A stretch of DNA of 64,000 bases from Muricea muricata (lineage: Eukaryota > Cnidaria > Anthozoa > Malacalcyonacea > Plexauridae). The notes below the pieces were generated by a model that saw only the letters and a program-made list of their open reading frames with translations, did not search any database and was not told the origin of the DNA. Where the stretch lies: positions 28,470,421-28,534,420 of the forward strand of contig OY979716.1 of NCBI GenBank assembly GCA_963855995.1, in the 5' to 3' direction. A program made the position numbers and the translations under genes. Shown one piece after another: positions 33,778 through 43,185 of this stretch (position 1 is its first letter; the number at the start of each line of letters is the position of its first letter).

Positions 33778-34371
33778 TATGTGAAAATGCGTGAAGTAGG
33801 TTTAGAGAATTGGCAAATAGTTCCTTTACTAACATTTGCGTGCGATAAAATTACAATTCGTAATTATGAAAAAAGCTGGCACGATTTACTAAATGCCAAC
33901 CTAAACACAGTATCGCCCGTTCTTGATCTTAAAAAGAGGAAAGACTATATGACTAACTACCGTAAGCTAAACAAGGAGACTATAAAACAATGGCATGCAA
34001 AGCATTATGAAGCTAACAAAGATATTATTTTAAGAAAGGAAGCAGAATACCGTAAAAATAATATGGAAGTTATACAACAACGGAATTTAAATTACTATGA
34101 AAATAACAAGACGGTTATAAAAAAACGGCATAAAGATTACCGTAAGTTAAATGAAGAGAGTATTAAGCTGTACAATGCTAATAAATACATAGAAAATAAA
34201 AAATTTAAAAAATATTACTGTAGTGTTTGTGAAATGTCCTTTGGTACTCCCGTCAACTTAAAAAACCATTTAGGTACCCTAAAACATTCCTACGCTTGGC
34301 TTACGCTGTCGATTAAAAAAAATCGTGCTTCTTTTGTTTATTCTCTAAGAATAAAAAAATGTCCGTATTAG
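33778..34371 (+). pseudogene. GIY-YIG endonuclease, 3' half, with C2H2 finger
   Basis: It starts with the GIY-YIG C-terminal half ('MREVGLENWQIV', then 'ITIRNYEKSWHDLLNANLNT', which holds the conserved Glu region). Next come repeated helical units ending 'YRKLN/YRKNN...' and a C2H2 finger ('YYCSVCEMSFGTPVNLKNHL...H'). The apparent ATG upstream at 33742 lies in transposon sequence and is not the real start. Confidence 0.75.
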
Positions 34372-34846
34372 TACACAACATTAAGCTATACAAAAGAGTA
34401 CGCAGGGAATTTTGGAATAACTGTTTATGGTACCAAATCGACGGGTACTATCGGGAACAAAAAGGTTTCCAGGAAGCACTATTATTTTACATATTTAACA
34501 TATGTGAGATTAATCCTGCAGACAAAGTTGCAAGTATGGTTCACCATATATTAAAATTTTTTTTTTCAAAAAACCCGAACACCGTGGTGGTGTGTACAAA
34601 CAAATCCGGTGCGAAATTTTACCTATTCTTTGGAAAAACCATAAAGCTATAGAGCGTAAAAAACAACGTAAGCTGACATTTCTTGCAAACGAATTAGGTA
34701 ATGTAGGTCGGTTAGTCGAAGCACACGTCGTACGTACGATTGTGAAACCGTACATTCGCAATATGAATAGGAAATGGTCGAGAATGACTGCATTAAGAAA
34801 ATTAAAAGCGGTACCACCGTTGCTTACCCCACCAAAATACACCTAG
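34359..34846 (+). pseudogene. Conserved small Polinton protein, frameshifted (A copy)
   Basis: Two overlapping frames (34359-34652 and 34592-34846) form one protein interrupted at a T10 run near 34557. The C-terminal part ('ILPILWKNHKAIERKKQRKLTFLANEL') is clearly homologous to 56633-57160 in Polinton B. Function unknown; conservation between two distant Polintons indicates a real gene. It is highly basic and lies next to the GIY-YIG gene. Confidence 0.7.
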
Positions 34847-34985
34847 GTTACGCAGTACGGTTTAAGCACCGCCAGCAAAAATTTAAACAAAATTTTTTTG
34901 TTCAAACAGTACGGCCGGCAAAATTTTTTTGTTTACGCAGTACAATTTAAGCACCGCCGGCAAAAATTTAAAAGAGTACAATGAT
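34847..34985. repeat. Short duplicated GC/AT tract between convergent genes
   Basis: Two copies of TACGCAGTACGGTTTAAGCACCGCC-like sequence lie 50-60 bp apart, each followed by GGCAAAAATTT. It may be a terminator-like spacer between convergent genes. Confidence 0.5.
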
Positions 34986-36251
34986 TTAAAATCGTCGGCC
35001 GTAATGTCTAAATATTGCCCGTCGCGGACTGTAAACGATACGCTCGTTTCGGTAACGTCGCCGGTTTTTATAAGACGACGTTAAACCTGAACCTATCCAA
35101 ATGAGCGTTCGGGTATTGTTGAGCGAATTGTCGTTCCATACGTTTTTTGTACTTTTTAAATTCCGTAACGCCTTGTTGTAATTAGGCCCGAAATATTGTC
35201 TGTACGACGTTTCGTATTTTTTAAAGTCTTCTTCAGACATTTTATTGAATGTTTTTAATACCCACGACTGACTATCGTACCCTAACCATTTTACTAACGC
35301 CATCCCATCCTTTTTTCGAAGTATTTTTTCTATTTTGTACATATCGTCTTTTTTGTTGATGAGGGATAACTCTTGTTCGTAGAATTTTCCGATAATCGGT
35401 TCTCCTTCGTGATCCTGTATTTCGTAAACGGTAGGGTCTCCTCGAAGTACTTTGGACACTCTAAAAATTTCTTCGGTAAAATTTGCTTCGTACTCTTTTG
35501 CAAAAATACTTTTGTATTTGCTAACTCTAACCGTATCCCCGACCTTGAATTTAGGCGGTTGTAAACCTTCCAAAACATGTCCGTATAACGTAACCCATAC
35601 TATATTTTCATTAGTTTTGTTCACGTCTTTTGGTTTCATATGAATGGACTTATGTTCGGTATTGTTGTAATTTTTACTGTAAAAATATTTTTCCATCTTT
35701 GTTTTTAATGTCCGGTTAAACCTTTCGACGATAGCAGCTTTCTTATCGGATTGTGTGGAAAAGTAATGAACGTTATGGCTTTCCAGTAATTCCCTAACAC
35801 CAACATTATAAAATTCTTTTCCTTCGTCAAACTGAGCAACGTTAGGGTATTTTCCAAACCTTGTCCTAAATGTACCTAATAGTTGGTCGACGGCTTTAGT
35901 CATGTTTTTTGTATCCTTCCTGTAAACGGGAACCGTAAAAGCATATCGGCTAAGGATTTCTATAGATGTTAATATCCACCGGTACCCTTTTTACTTGCGT
36001 ATTTTCCCATATCGACGAGGTCCATTTGTATTTGATCGGCAAGACCTTTTACAAACGTTTTCATGAATTTATGTTTCCGAATGACAGGTTTGAATTTCGT
36101 ATATGTATCTTGCGTTTCCAACCATTCTTTTACAAGTCTCGTCTACTAACTTTTACTCCATCGGCTTTTGCTTTTTGGTATAATTTTTCTGCAGATTGAT
36201 AACCTTTAGAACGATCATAGTAGATGCCCCTTAATTCCTGTTCGTTGATCA
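34986..36251 (-). pseudogene. Polinton A integrase (broken)
   Basis: Retroviral-type integrase with C-terminal chromodomain. The open part (35903-34986) has the second and third acidic residues ('AQFDEGKEF', 'AAIVERFNRT') and a chromo-like 'YKIEKILRKKDGMALVKWLGY'. The N-terminal part from ATG at 36251 ('MINEQELRGIYYDRSKG') is intact for about 35 codons and then broken by at least three frame changes or stops, including the first acidic residue's region. The family joins Polinton ends to host DNA. Confidence 0.85.
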
Positions 36252-36257
36252 TATTTT

Positions 36258-36863
36258 TTATTCGATATATAATTCGAGCATAACAGTTAATCCAACACCG
36301 TAACCGATATTCGTGTTCACGTCGAATTGGAACGTGCTGTGATCACCGTTTAGGACCGAGACCGACGTGTGAATATTATCGTACGATGTCACGGATTCGT
36401 TTAAACTTTGTTCGGTCGTGACGGGAATACGTGCGAATACTCGACTCGGTTTACCGTACGTATCGAAATTCCGATCGGTATTAACACAATTACATCCGAG
36501 CGTTACGTACCGTAATCCGCGGTTAATATCGACGACAAACGGCGACTTCGTTTTGGTATTTTTTGGAATGATCGCATTTTCTGGGAATCCAAGTAACGGT
36601 CCAAAATGGTACAGGTTTAACTTTTTTGGCGATAAAATACTGCACCTATTATTGTGTTTGTACCGTTCTAACGTAATACCGGATTCGGCTAAACGATCGG
36701 CAATCATATTAAACGTCCAGTACCCTTCTTCGAATGCAACGCCCGTTGCAGGATGATCGGGAACCGTTATAAATTTTATAAGATTGTTGTCGTTTGTTAA
36801 AATGTTCTTGTACTTCCATAACACGCTAATGTTTTTAACATGGACCTTTTCCCCGTATTTCAT
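36258..36863 (-). CDS. Conserved Polinton virion-type protein (A copy)
   Basis: 201 aa, open. It shares with 54556-55266 of Polinton B the pattern 'EGYW-F--I--RL', then 'N-CSI', 'LGPLLGFPEN' and 'D-N-GLRY----C', and ends in a beta-rich C-terminus ('VGLTVMLELYIE'). The predicted mostly-beta fold and its place among morphogenesis genes suggest a minor capsid or penton-like role; this is inference. It stops 7 bp before the integrase start on the same strand. Confidence 0.6.
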   Translation of the reverse strand: MKYGEKVHVKNISVLWKYKNILTNDNNLIKFITVPDHPATGVAFEEGYWTFNMIADRLAESGITLERYKHNNRCSILSPKKLNLYHFGPLLGFPENAIIPKNTKTKSPFVVDINRGLRYVTLGCNCVNTDRNFDTYGKPSRVFARIPVTTEQSLNESVTSYDNIHTSVSVLNGDHSTFQFDVNTNIGYGVGLTVMLELYIE

Positions 36864-36948
36864 CGTGATGCATCGCTGGAAAAAATCTCGTGTTTGCCCG
36901 TATCGAGCGATAACATGAGTTTATCCATTTTTTATTAAAAATAAAAAA

Positions 36949-37820
36949 ATGGACGATATTGAACTAGATAACCTCGGTGAAGACCGACTAATAGAGCCTG
37001 AAGAAGGGGAAGCAGAGGAAACAAATACGGATTGGCGGGACGAAAGTGTTATTATTAACGGTGGGTTTAATCCGGACATACGTCAAGGAATAGAAGAAGA
37101 AAAACAAGCCGACCGTGAATTAGGTAAAATTCAAGGTGTTAGAAACCGTGGGTACACGAAAGATAAAAAAACCTTCTTAGGGAATTAGGAATTTACCTTA
37201 ACAAAGGAGACGGTCCATTTGCAAAACGTGTTTTTGAAGAACTAAAAATTACTGTGAACAGGAAAGGTAAAGTAAACGGTGCCGAATTTGATGGGGTCCG
37301 GATTATTGTTCAAAAAGGAAAGAAACTCGTGTACACGGAAGATGTAAAAAAATTAGCAAAAGTTACCGAATTCAAAGTGCTTGTACGAGGTGCAGAATTA
37401 GAACATAAAAAAACACCTGCAGCGTTTATTGAAGAAACGTTACCGGACATACCCGTAAGTACAGACCTCGAGCGGTCTGTTTTACGTAACAGTATTGAAA
37501 ATTTAGAAAGTTTCATCGACAATAAGGTTGCGGAAATAGAAGCAAATAGCGTGACGATCGATCGTGAAAAAATCCGCGAATTCCGTGGCATTACAAAAAC
37601 AGCCAACCATAATTTAGATAACGGTGGTTTAAAAGCACAAGAAACTTATTTTCGTGATCTTGCAAGGACAGAACAGAACGTATTAAAGAAAAAATTATAC
37701 GAGGAAATGGCCGAAGTGTGCGTATTAAAAGCCGACGAAATCCGATTACGACGGAACGAACGGCCTGAAAGTCGACCGTTCAATCCATGGTTGAAGAAGA
37801 AGCACAAACGAACGACCTAA
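36949..37820 (+). pseudogene. Unrecognised Polinton A protein, frameshifted
   Basis: The first frame (36949-37188) is very acidic. Just before its stop the frame shifts at 'KKTFL' and the sequence continues through 37254-37820. The second part is helical and charged ('FIDNKVAEIEANSV', 'RDLARTEQNVLKKKLYEEMAEV'). It is divergent from 36258-36863, with an 85-bp shared promoter. I do not recognise it; a scaffolding or coiled-coil role is possible. Confidence 0.5.
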
Positions 37821-38144
37821 CGCGTTTTGAACGGTTTAAAAAATGGGCAAAAAAAAAATCGGAGGTATCTCTGTAGTTGCTATATCGGTTGCGGGTATTA
37901 TAACCACCATCGTTATGGGTGCACGGACCGTGATAAAAAAGGGGCACAAGCAACAAGTAAATTTGCAAAAGCATTAGCAAAAGTTGGTGAAAAAGTAGCA
38001 CCAATTATCGGTGGTCTTTTAAATTTAGCAGCTAAACTCTTAACGTTAAGTGCAGATGCTGTAGGGTTTTTAGCAAAAAACTTATGGTTGCTGGCTGTCG
38101 GTATTGCTTATGTGTTGTACAAAAAATACTATACTAAAAAATGA
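37788..38144 (+). pseudogene. Small multi-pass membrane protein, two A-run frameshifts
   Basis: Starting at ATG 37788 ('MVEEEAQTNDLTRFERFKKW') the frame shifts in the A9 run at 37849 and again near 37938. Across the three frames it has hydrophobic segments 'SVVAISVAGIITTIVMG', 'PIIGGLLNLAAKLLTLSADAVGFL' and 'LWLLAVGIAYVLY'. The layout (short charged N-terminus, three hydrophobic stretches, basic end) is typical of a small membrane protein seen in many animal Polintons. Its 3' end overlaps the next ATG by 4 bp. Confidence 0.65.
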
Positions 38145-39391
38145 ACAGAGATGAACAATTAACTGCAGGGTATAAGAAAACATCGGTACTCGCTAAAGAT
38201 TTACGTGGAAAAAGATGTTACATTGCAGCGTCGTTATTGAAAAAAGAAGCAACTCCCGAAGATATTTACTCGGTAAGTATTCCTGCATTGAATGCAAACG
38301 AATGTATCGTCCCGGATACGATGGCCTTGTCGTTTAAATTTAATAACAGCAATACGAAGTCGTGGTTCTGAAACAATTTAGGCCGATTGCTCATCGACCG
38401 ACTTAGTATTAAAGTTTAAGGTGTCGAAGTCTACCAGAATACGGGCGAAAGCATGTTGGAAGTTTACAAAGACTTGTGGCGATCCGACGACGACCGTGAA
38501 AACCGTCAAAATTATGGGATTGCTAACGAAAATGTTCGAAAACTTATTTCTGGCGACGACAGTGCAAACAAAGCAGCAAAAACCGACGATGTTTTAGACG
38601 TAACGATTGCCGACATGTGCGACCGTATGAAAATTCCGCTCGGAAAAATTTTATGTGATAACGGCCCGTACGCACCGTACGATATGTGTGACTTCGTCTA
38701 TGACATCACGTTACCGAAATCAGAAAAGATCATGAAAGCACAAACGAACGAAGAAACCGGGACGTACAAACTCACCGATTAGCCATTAGAATACGAAGTG
38801 ATTAAACGTGAAGGACTTGCCGCCAGCGTAAGAGGAACGTACAATACCAGCAGGTCGTTCCCGTACAATTATTCAACACTCTTGAAAACTTTACAGTGGG
38901 CTAAAGGAAGTTCACGCGAAGTGATCGATATTAACATCCCAAGAAAAAGCATGAAAGCCGTCGTGTTGTTATTCACGAAAAAAAATGCTGAAGACAGCGA
39001 AGATTTCCCATTCCCTAATTTAACACAAGTCGACGTGACCGTCGAAGGAAACCCGAATGATATTTACAGTCGTGGACTTGCGAAACGCGATATGTACCGG
39101 GAAGCCGTTCGGTTCTTCAATAATGACGACTGCGAAAAATATTTAGGAACAACCTGCGTATCGCGACGAAAGTACTACACCGACAAGTTTGCATGCGTTA
39201 TAGATTTCAGAACCGTGAACGATAATACCATAAGCGGTAGCGGTCGAAAACTTATTGGAACGCAAGCAGGAATACTCATGGAAATAGAAAAAGAAGCGAC
39301 ATCGACGGACTTGTCCTGCCACGTTTTCGTTATTGCCGACGGTGCGATCGATATTAGCAGGACAAAACTCAACGGGACCGCTAATTACTAA
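38141..39391 (+). pseudogene. Polinton A major capsid protein, three in-frame stops
   Basis: A single frame of about 416 codons is interrupted by TGA (38369), TAA (38417) and TAG (38780) without any frameshift. Position directly before the packaging ATPase, length and beta-rich sequence fit a double-jelly-roll capsid protein of a lineage different from the F54H12.2-like MCP in Polinton B. The call is by context; the fold cannot be confirmed by eye. Base substitutions alone explain the stops. Confidence 0.6.
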
Positions 39392-39393
39392 AA

Positions 39394-39918
39394 ATGCATA
39401 TGATTATTGTCGGTATGACCGCGTGTGGGAAAACACACTACTTGTTAAGTATGCTCGAAAAAGAACACAAGAAACATTACGACTATATTTTCATCGTATG
39501 CCCAACCTTAGAAGATAACAAAACGTACCAACAATGGAAATATTTAACCGATCCAGACGTATACGAATTACCCGTCGCGCACAACGTAGAAAACATTCTC
39601 GGGGACATTACAAATTATGCAAAAAATACCAACAGTCTCATTATTCTCGACGATTGTGCTGCTAGTAAAGACGTTAAAAACAGAACGAGCGAACTCGTGA
39701 AATTAGGATTCTCTGGTCGGCATATTGGGTTAAGTACGATCGTCGTCACGCAACAACTTACCTCCATTGCAAAACCGTACAGGATGAACATCTCGAAACC
39801 CGTCACGTTCTACAACGCGCGCAAAGACAACATGAAATATATTTTCAACAATTACCTCAATATCGAAAAAGACGAAGAAAAAAGAATTATAGAAACGCTA
39901 AAAAATAACGACTATTAG
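39394..39918 (+). CDS. Polinton A packaging ATPase (FtsK/HerA-like)
   Basis: 174 aa, open. Walker A is GMTACGKTH near the N-terminus and Walker B is 'SLIILDDC' at about residue 85, followed by a sensor-like 'TIVVTQQ'. This is the A32/FtsK-like genome-packaging ATPase of Polintons, which pumps DNA into capsids. It starts 3 bp after the MCP stop. It is one of the few undamaged enzymes in Polinton A. Confidence 0.88.
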   Translation: MHMIIVGMTACGKTHYLLSMLEKEHKKHYDYIFIVCPTLEDNKTYQQWKYLTDPDVYELPVAHNVENILGDITNYAKNTNSLIILDDCAASKDVKNRTSELVKLGFSGRHIGLSTIVVTQQLTSIAKPYRMNISKPVTFYNARKDNMKYIFNNYLNIEKDEEKRIIETLKNNDY

Positions 39919-39998
39919 AAATACTAACGACACGTCCGTATACGCATCAAGTCATCATTCCATAAAAAAATTTTTTTACTAAAAAAAGTTAGTAAAAA

Positions 39999-40127
39999 AT
40001 GTTAACACAACGCGAAAAATTCCTAATCGTCCTTACCTTATGTCTAACGTTTACATCTACACTCATCGTGCTCACGTACCCGATTACAGCCATCCTCATC
40101 GTTTCCTTAATCCTAAAACATTTATAA
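39999..40127 (+). CDS. Small single-pass membrane protein (42 aa)
   Basis: The frame starts MLTQREKFLIVLTLCLTF and is hydrophobic almost throughout ('STLIVLTYPITAILIVSLIL'). It fits between the ATPase and the next gene, with ATG at 39999 and stop at 40125. It probably makes one or two membrane helices. No family recognised; small size makes this tentative. Confidence 0.45.
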   Translation: MLTQREKFLIVLTLCLTFTSTLIVLTYPITAILIVSLILKHL

Positions 40128-40131
40128 TAAA

Positions 40132-40467
40132 ATGGAAGACGTAGCGCAAAAAATAACCAAAAGGTTATATGGTGACGACGAGATTAAATATGAAATTATA
40201 CTTACTATGCTTTACGTCACACAAAAAGTAGGTGGAGATATTAGGTACTTTACCGAAGGTATTTTGGATGAATTTATTAGGGGTCAAATTGAATTACTTG
40301 AAGAGACTAATAGCCTTGAGAAATTCCAACGCGTACGTGAACATGATATCACCATAAGTGTGAAGAAAAAATGTATAGAATTTTTTGAAGATGTAGATGT
40401 TGAAAAGTTAGATAAGAACTCATCGAAAGAGTTTACTAAACGTTTTTGGAAACATGTGAATTCGTAA
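40132..40467 (+). CDS. Unrecognised Polinton A protein (111 aa)
   Basis: Open, helical, charged ('YGDDEIKYEIILTMLYVTQKVGGDIRYFTEGILDEFIRGQIELLEE'). It starts 4 bp after the small membrane gene. No motif recognised. Confidence 0.5.
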   Translation: MEDVAQKITKRLYGDDEIKYEIILTMLYVTQKVGGDIRYFTEGILDEFIRGQIELLEETNSLEKFQRVREHDITISVKKKCIEFFEDVDVEKLDKNSSKEFTKRFWKHVNS

Positions 40468-40489
40468 AGTTATCACTTTACGAATTTTT

Positions 40490-40884
40490 TTATGCTGTTT
40501 TTTCTTCTTCTTTAGGATTAAATTTTTTACCGGCAACGTGTGCACCGACCGTGATCCCGCCACATATTAACCCAACCATCGGAACGTACGGTGTTAGATA
40601 ACCAATTATTCTTCTAACGTTGCGTTTAAACAATTCGTTCTTAGCGAGATCGTCCTCTAACGACACGTTGTCTTTCACGAGATCGAAATTCACCATAAGT
40701 TCAGACAATTTCGTTATAAGTACGTCCGTAATTTTTTCGTTCACTTTGTCTAATTCCTGCCTTTGGTAATCCTCGTAAATTTTTTTTAACCTTTCGTCCG
40801 TTGCATTTTCGCTGTATGTTTTATTTTTTTCTCGGCAACTAACCGTAACAATTCCTCTTTGTACCTAGGAGCCTCTTCTTCCAT
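40490..40884 (-). pseudogene. Small protein with C-terminal hydrophobic segment, A-run frameshift
   Basis: ATG at 40884 gives 'MEEEAPRYKEELLRLV', then an A7 run near 40830 shifts the frame. The rest (40744-40490) is open and ends in a hydrophobic stretch 'GYLTPYVPMVGLICGGITVGAHVAG'. Probably a membrane-anchored virion protein; family not recognised. Confidence 0.5.
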
Positions 40885-40889
40885 TTTAT

Positions 40890-42434
40890 TTATAATTTCA
40901 ATAACCTTTTAAACGAAAAATACGTGTCTTTTGTAAAGTTCATAGTTTTGTTATTATCGGGTTGGAACACGAAATAGATGGAATTCCCTAAAATGTTTTC
41001 GTTACTCCTAGACTCTAAATTTTGCATAACAAATTCATACGTCGACCGATGTTCGCGATCTTTCGACAAACCTATATCTACACCATAGATACCCGTACCG
41101 CTGTTTAAAAAAGACCCTTTAATGAATACCTTTTTACCAGTAGCCCGATGAAAATAACCACCCTGTATGTTATCTTGTGCAACTTTGTTCGTTAAACTCC
41201 AACTAAAATACTTGTATTTCGCCGACGCATTGTACCTGGACCCACCGCAATCACCCCACAACCCTATGTTATACCCTACAGACGACGTTAATACGATGTA
41301 CATTTTGTATGCGTAAATACCTTTTTGAAGTTTTGGCGAAACGCTGAAGTTAATTTGGTAACTAGTACCTACTTTGGAAAAGTCTACGATGGTGTTACTA
41401 CGACCGTTAAAAGGCGTATCGACCATATCGTCGATGTGAGTAACCGTATGCGTAGTCATCGTCCCTTCAAACGTTAAAATATTTAAATAATCGTAATGAT
41501 GCATTTCGGCAAAAGCTTTCGTCTCGGGTTCACCCGACGATCGTGGAAAAGGTAAATTTAAAATACGGTTGTCGTCCATGTCTGCACCTTTTTTAACGTA
41601 CTGGGACTCTGTAAAGTCCTTCGACACGGCAGACGTACCGTCAGACGGCGTAGAATTTAACCCCAATACTTCATGATTGTTCATACCGGTATTGTCCTGC
41701 ATCGTAAACCCAGAATGCGTTAAGTATACTCGGTTCGCATATTGTTTTGTAATAGGGTCGTTTGCTAGAGTAGGGTCTGGGAGGTTTGTAATTTTATTAT
41801 TATTCATATCAATGTCACCCTGCATCGTAAAACCTGAAGAGGACAACCCACCACTACCGGGCAAACCGCGTGGACCCTGTGCACCCTGATCACCCTTCAA
41901 ACCCTGTGGACCTTGGTCACCCTGATCACCCTTCAAACCCTGTGGGCCTTGGTCACCCTTCAAACCCTGTGGACCTTGGCCACCCTGATCACCCTTCAAA
42001 CCCTGTGGGCCTTGGTCACCCTTCAAACCCTGGTCACCCTTCAAAACCTGTAAACCTTGGTCACCCTGGCCACCCTTCAAACCCTGTGGACCTTGGGCAC
42101 CTTTCAAACCCTGTGGACCTTGGTCACCCTGATCACCTTTAGGTCCTTGATCACCTTGGTCGCCTTTAGGTCCTTGGTCACCTTGATCACCTTTAGGTCC
42201 TTGATCACCTTGATCACCTTTAGGTCCTTGATCACCTTGACCGCCTTTCGGTCCTTGATCACCTTTAGGACCTTGTTGACCACTACCACCAGAATAATGA
42301 CTGTCGGCATAACCCTTCGTTACAGGCTCTGAACCTGTCGATGGATTTGGTAGGTTTATAATCTTATTACCCTGCATATCGATATCTTCTTCGATAGTCT
42401 CTAGACAACTTGAATAACCAAACAATAGCGACAT
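40890..42434 (-). CDS. Collagen-like fibre with phage-tail-fibre-type repeats (514 aa)
   Basis: Start chosen at 42434 (MSLLFGYSSC), close to the divergent gene start. It has one tail-fibre-like repeat (DIDMQGNKIINLPNPS...EPVTKGYAD), then about 50 G-x-y triplets (mostly GDQGPKG/GPQGLKG, residues about 55-200). Three more repeats of the form 'DM--N-I-NLP-P----P-TK-YA' follow, and a beta-rich C-terminal domain of about 190 residues. The architecture is that of a trimeric receptor-binding fibre on the virion surface. No frame breaks despite decay elsewhere in Polinton A. Confidence 0.75.
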   Translation of the reverse strand: MSLLFGYSSCLETIEEDIDMQGNKIINLPNPSTGSEPVTKGYADSHYSGGSGQQGPKGDQGPKGGQGDQGPKGDQGDQGPKGDQGDQGPKGDQGDQGPKGDQGDQGPQGLKGAQGPQGLKGGQGDQGLQVLKGDQGLKGDQGPQGLKGDQGGQGPQGLKGDQGPQGLKGDQGDQGPQGLKGDQGAQGPRGLPGSGGLSSSGFTMQGDIDMNNNKITNLPDPTLANDPITKQYANRVYLTHSGFTMQDNTGMNNHEVLGLNSTPSDGTSAVSKDFTESQYVKKGADMDDNRILNLPFPRSSGEPETKAFAEMHHYDYLNILTFEGTMTTHTVTHIDDMVDTPFNGRSNTIVDFSKVGTSYQINFSVSPKLQKGIYAYKMYIVLTSSVGYNIGLWGDCGGSRYNASAKYKYFSWSLTNKVAQDNIQGGYFHRATGKKVFIKGSFLNSGTGIYGVDIGLSKDREHRSTYEFVMQNLESRSNENILGNSIYFVFQPDNNKTMNFTKDTYFSFKRLLKL

Positions 42435-42448
42435 TTTATTATTAAAAA

Positions 42449-42754
42449 ATGGGATGTACAACTTCAAAAAACGAAAACAAGGCTAACAAAGACGTATGCG
42501 AAAGAAGAAAAATCCTAGCGGGATTACACATGTCCAAAAACCCCGACAGAATAGAAACGAACTTCCAACTCGCAATAGAAAGAAAAGTGAAAAAAACTTA
42601 CGAAGTACCTACAGTTAAAGAAGAAAAACCTATAGTTAAAGAAGAAGAAGAATTTTTTCCTATTCCAAAAAAAAAAATAGGAAAAAAATTTATCCTATAC
42701 CTAGTTTTAACGCAAGTTCGTGCTTTTTGTATGTATAATAATATGAAATCCTAG
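42449..42754 (+). CDS. Predicted N-myristoylated/palmitoylated protein (A copy)
   Basis: It starts MGCTTSK: Gly2 for N-myristoylation, Cys3 for palmitoylation, Ser/Thr and Lys following. It is related to 48498-48728 of Polinton B through MGC-x-(T/S)-SK and a later 'E-NLQ/NFQ' segment. The C-terminal end after an A-run near 42670 overlaps the convergent gene and may be an artefact of frameshift. Its start is 15 bp from the fibre gene start, divergent. Membrane tethering is inferred. Confidence 0.6.
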   Translation: MGCTTSKNENKANKDVCERRKILAGLHMSKNPDRIETNFQLAIERKVKKTYEVPTVKEEKPIVKEEEEFFPIPKKKIGKKFILYLVLTQVRAFCMYNNMKS

Positions 42755-42880
42755 CAGCCTTGGCTAAAATATTTAATTCTCCCCTACTATAATTTTTACC
42801 ATGTTCGGACCATAATGTTTTTGCTTTTTTTGAACTTCTATATGACGAATTCGTCGACGTAGTGATTGAGAAATGTCCAT
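42690..42880 (-). pseudogene. Small SAP-like protein, frameshifted
   Basis: It starts MDISQSLRRRIRHIEVQ, then shifts frame in the A7 run at 42830. The continuation reads 'LWSEHGKNYSRGELNILAKAARISYYYTYKKHELALKLGIG' (split here only by description), with a helix-extended-helix pattern like SAP DNA-binding motifs. The Polinton B insertion lies 10 bp upstream of its ATG. Confidence 0.5.
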
Positions 42881-42895
42881 TTATTTAATAACGAA

Positions 42896-43001
42896 AGTAG
42901 TATTGTGTAGGCACTATAGCGAGATTTTTAAAATTCCATCGTTCAAAAGTCACATTATATATTCCGATCTCGCTATAGTGCCATACAGAATAATCAATAT
43001 T
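42896..43001 (+). repeat. Polinton B left TIR
   Basis: 106 bp, starting AGTAGTATTGTGTAGGCACT. It contains an internal perfect inverted repeat GGCACTATAGCGAGAT (42915-42930) / ATCTCGCTATAGTGCC (42967-42982) able to form a hairpin. Confidence 0.95.
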
Positions 43002-43008
43002 TGTAAAA

Positions 43009-43080
43009 TCCTCTGTAGTATAGTGGTGAGTATCCCCGCCTGTCACGCGGGAGACCGGGGTTCGATTCCCCGCAGGGGAT
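43009..43080 (+). tRNA. tRNA-Asp (GTC)
   Basis: The 72-nt gene folds as a full cloverleaf: a 7-bp acceptor stem TCCTCTG/CAGGGGA, D arm with TAGTGG box A, anticodon GTC at 43042-43044 in CCTGTCACG, and a T arm with GGTTCGATTCC box B. The discriminator base is T where animal tRNA-Asp has G. No CCA is encoded. A TTTT run about 20 bp downstream could end Pol III transcription. It lies 7 bp inside the left TIR, so it is part of Polinton B. Confidence 0.92.
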
Positions 43081-43185
43081 GAAATATTTGTTCATTTATT
43101 TTCTCATCCACAATATTCGTATTCATTTAAATCTTTTTAAAACATTTGAGTGGTTCTTAAAAGAACTGTTTTTTGTTTTTTTCTT

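Noticed and set aside
37840..37945. Programmed frameshifting in the Polinton A membrane protein
   Set aside because: Similar A-run breaks occur in many A genes together with true stops, so decay or sequencing error is simpler.
41870..42332. Plus-strand ORFs rich in 'HPSNPVDLGHP' and similar
   Set aside because: Antisense of the collagen triplets in the fibre gene; periodic composition only.
43009..43080. tRNA as head of a SINE
   Set aside because: No tRNA-unrelated body, A-tail or target duplication next to it; all stems pair.
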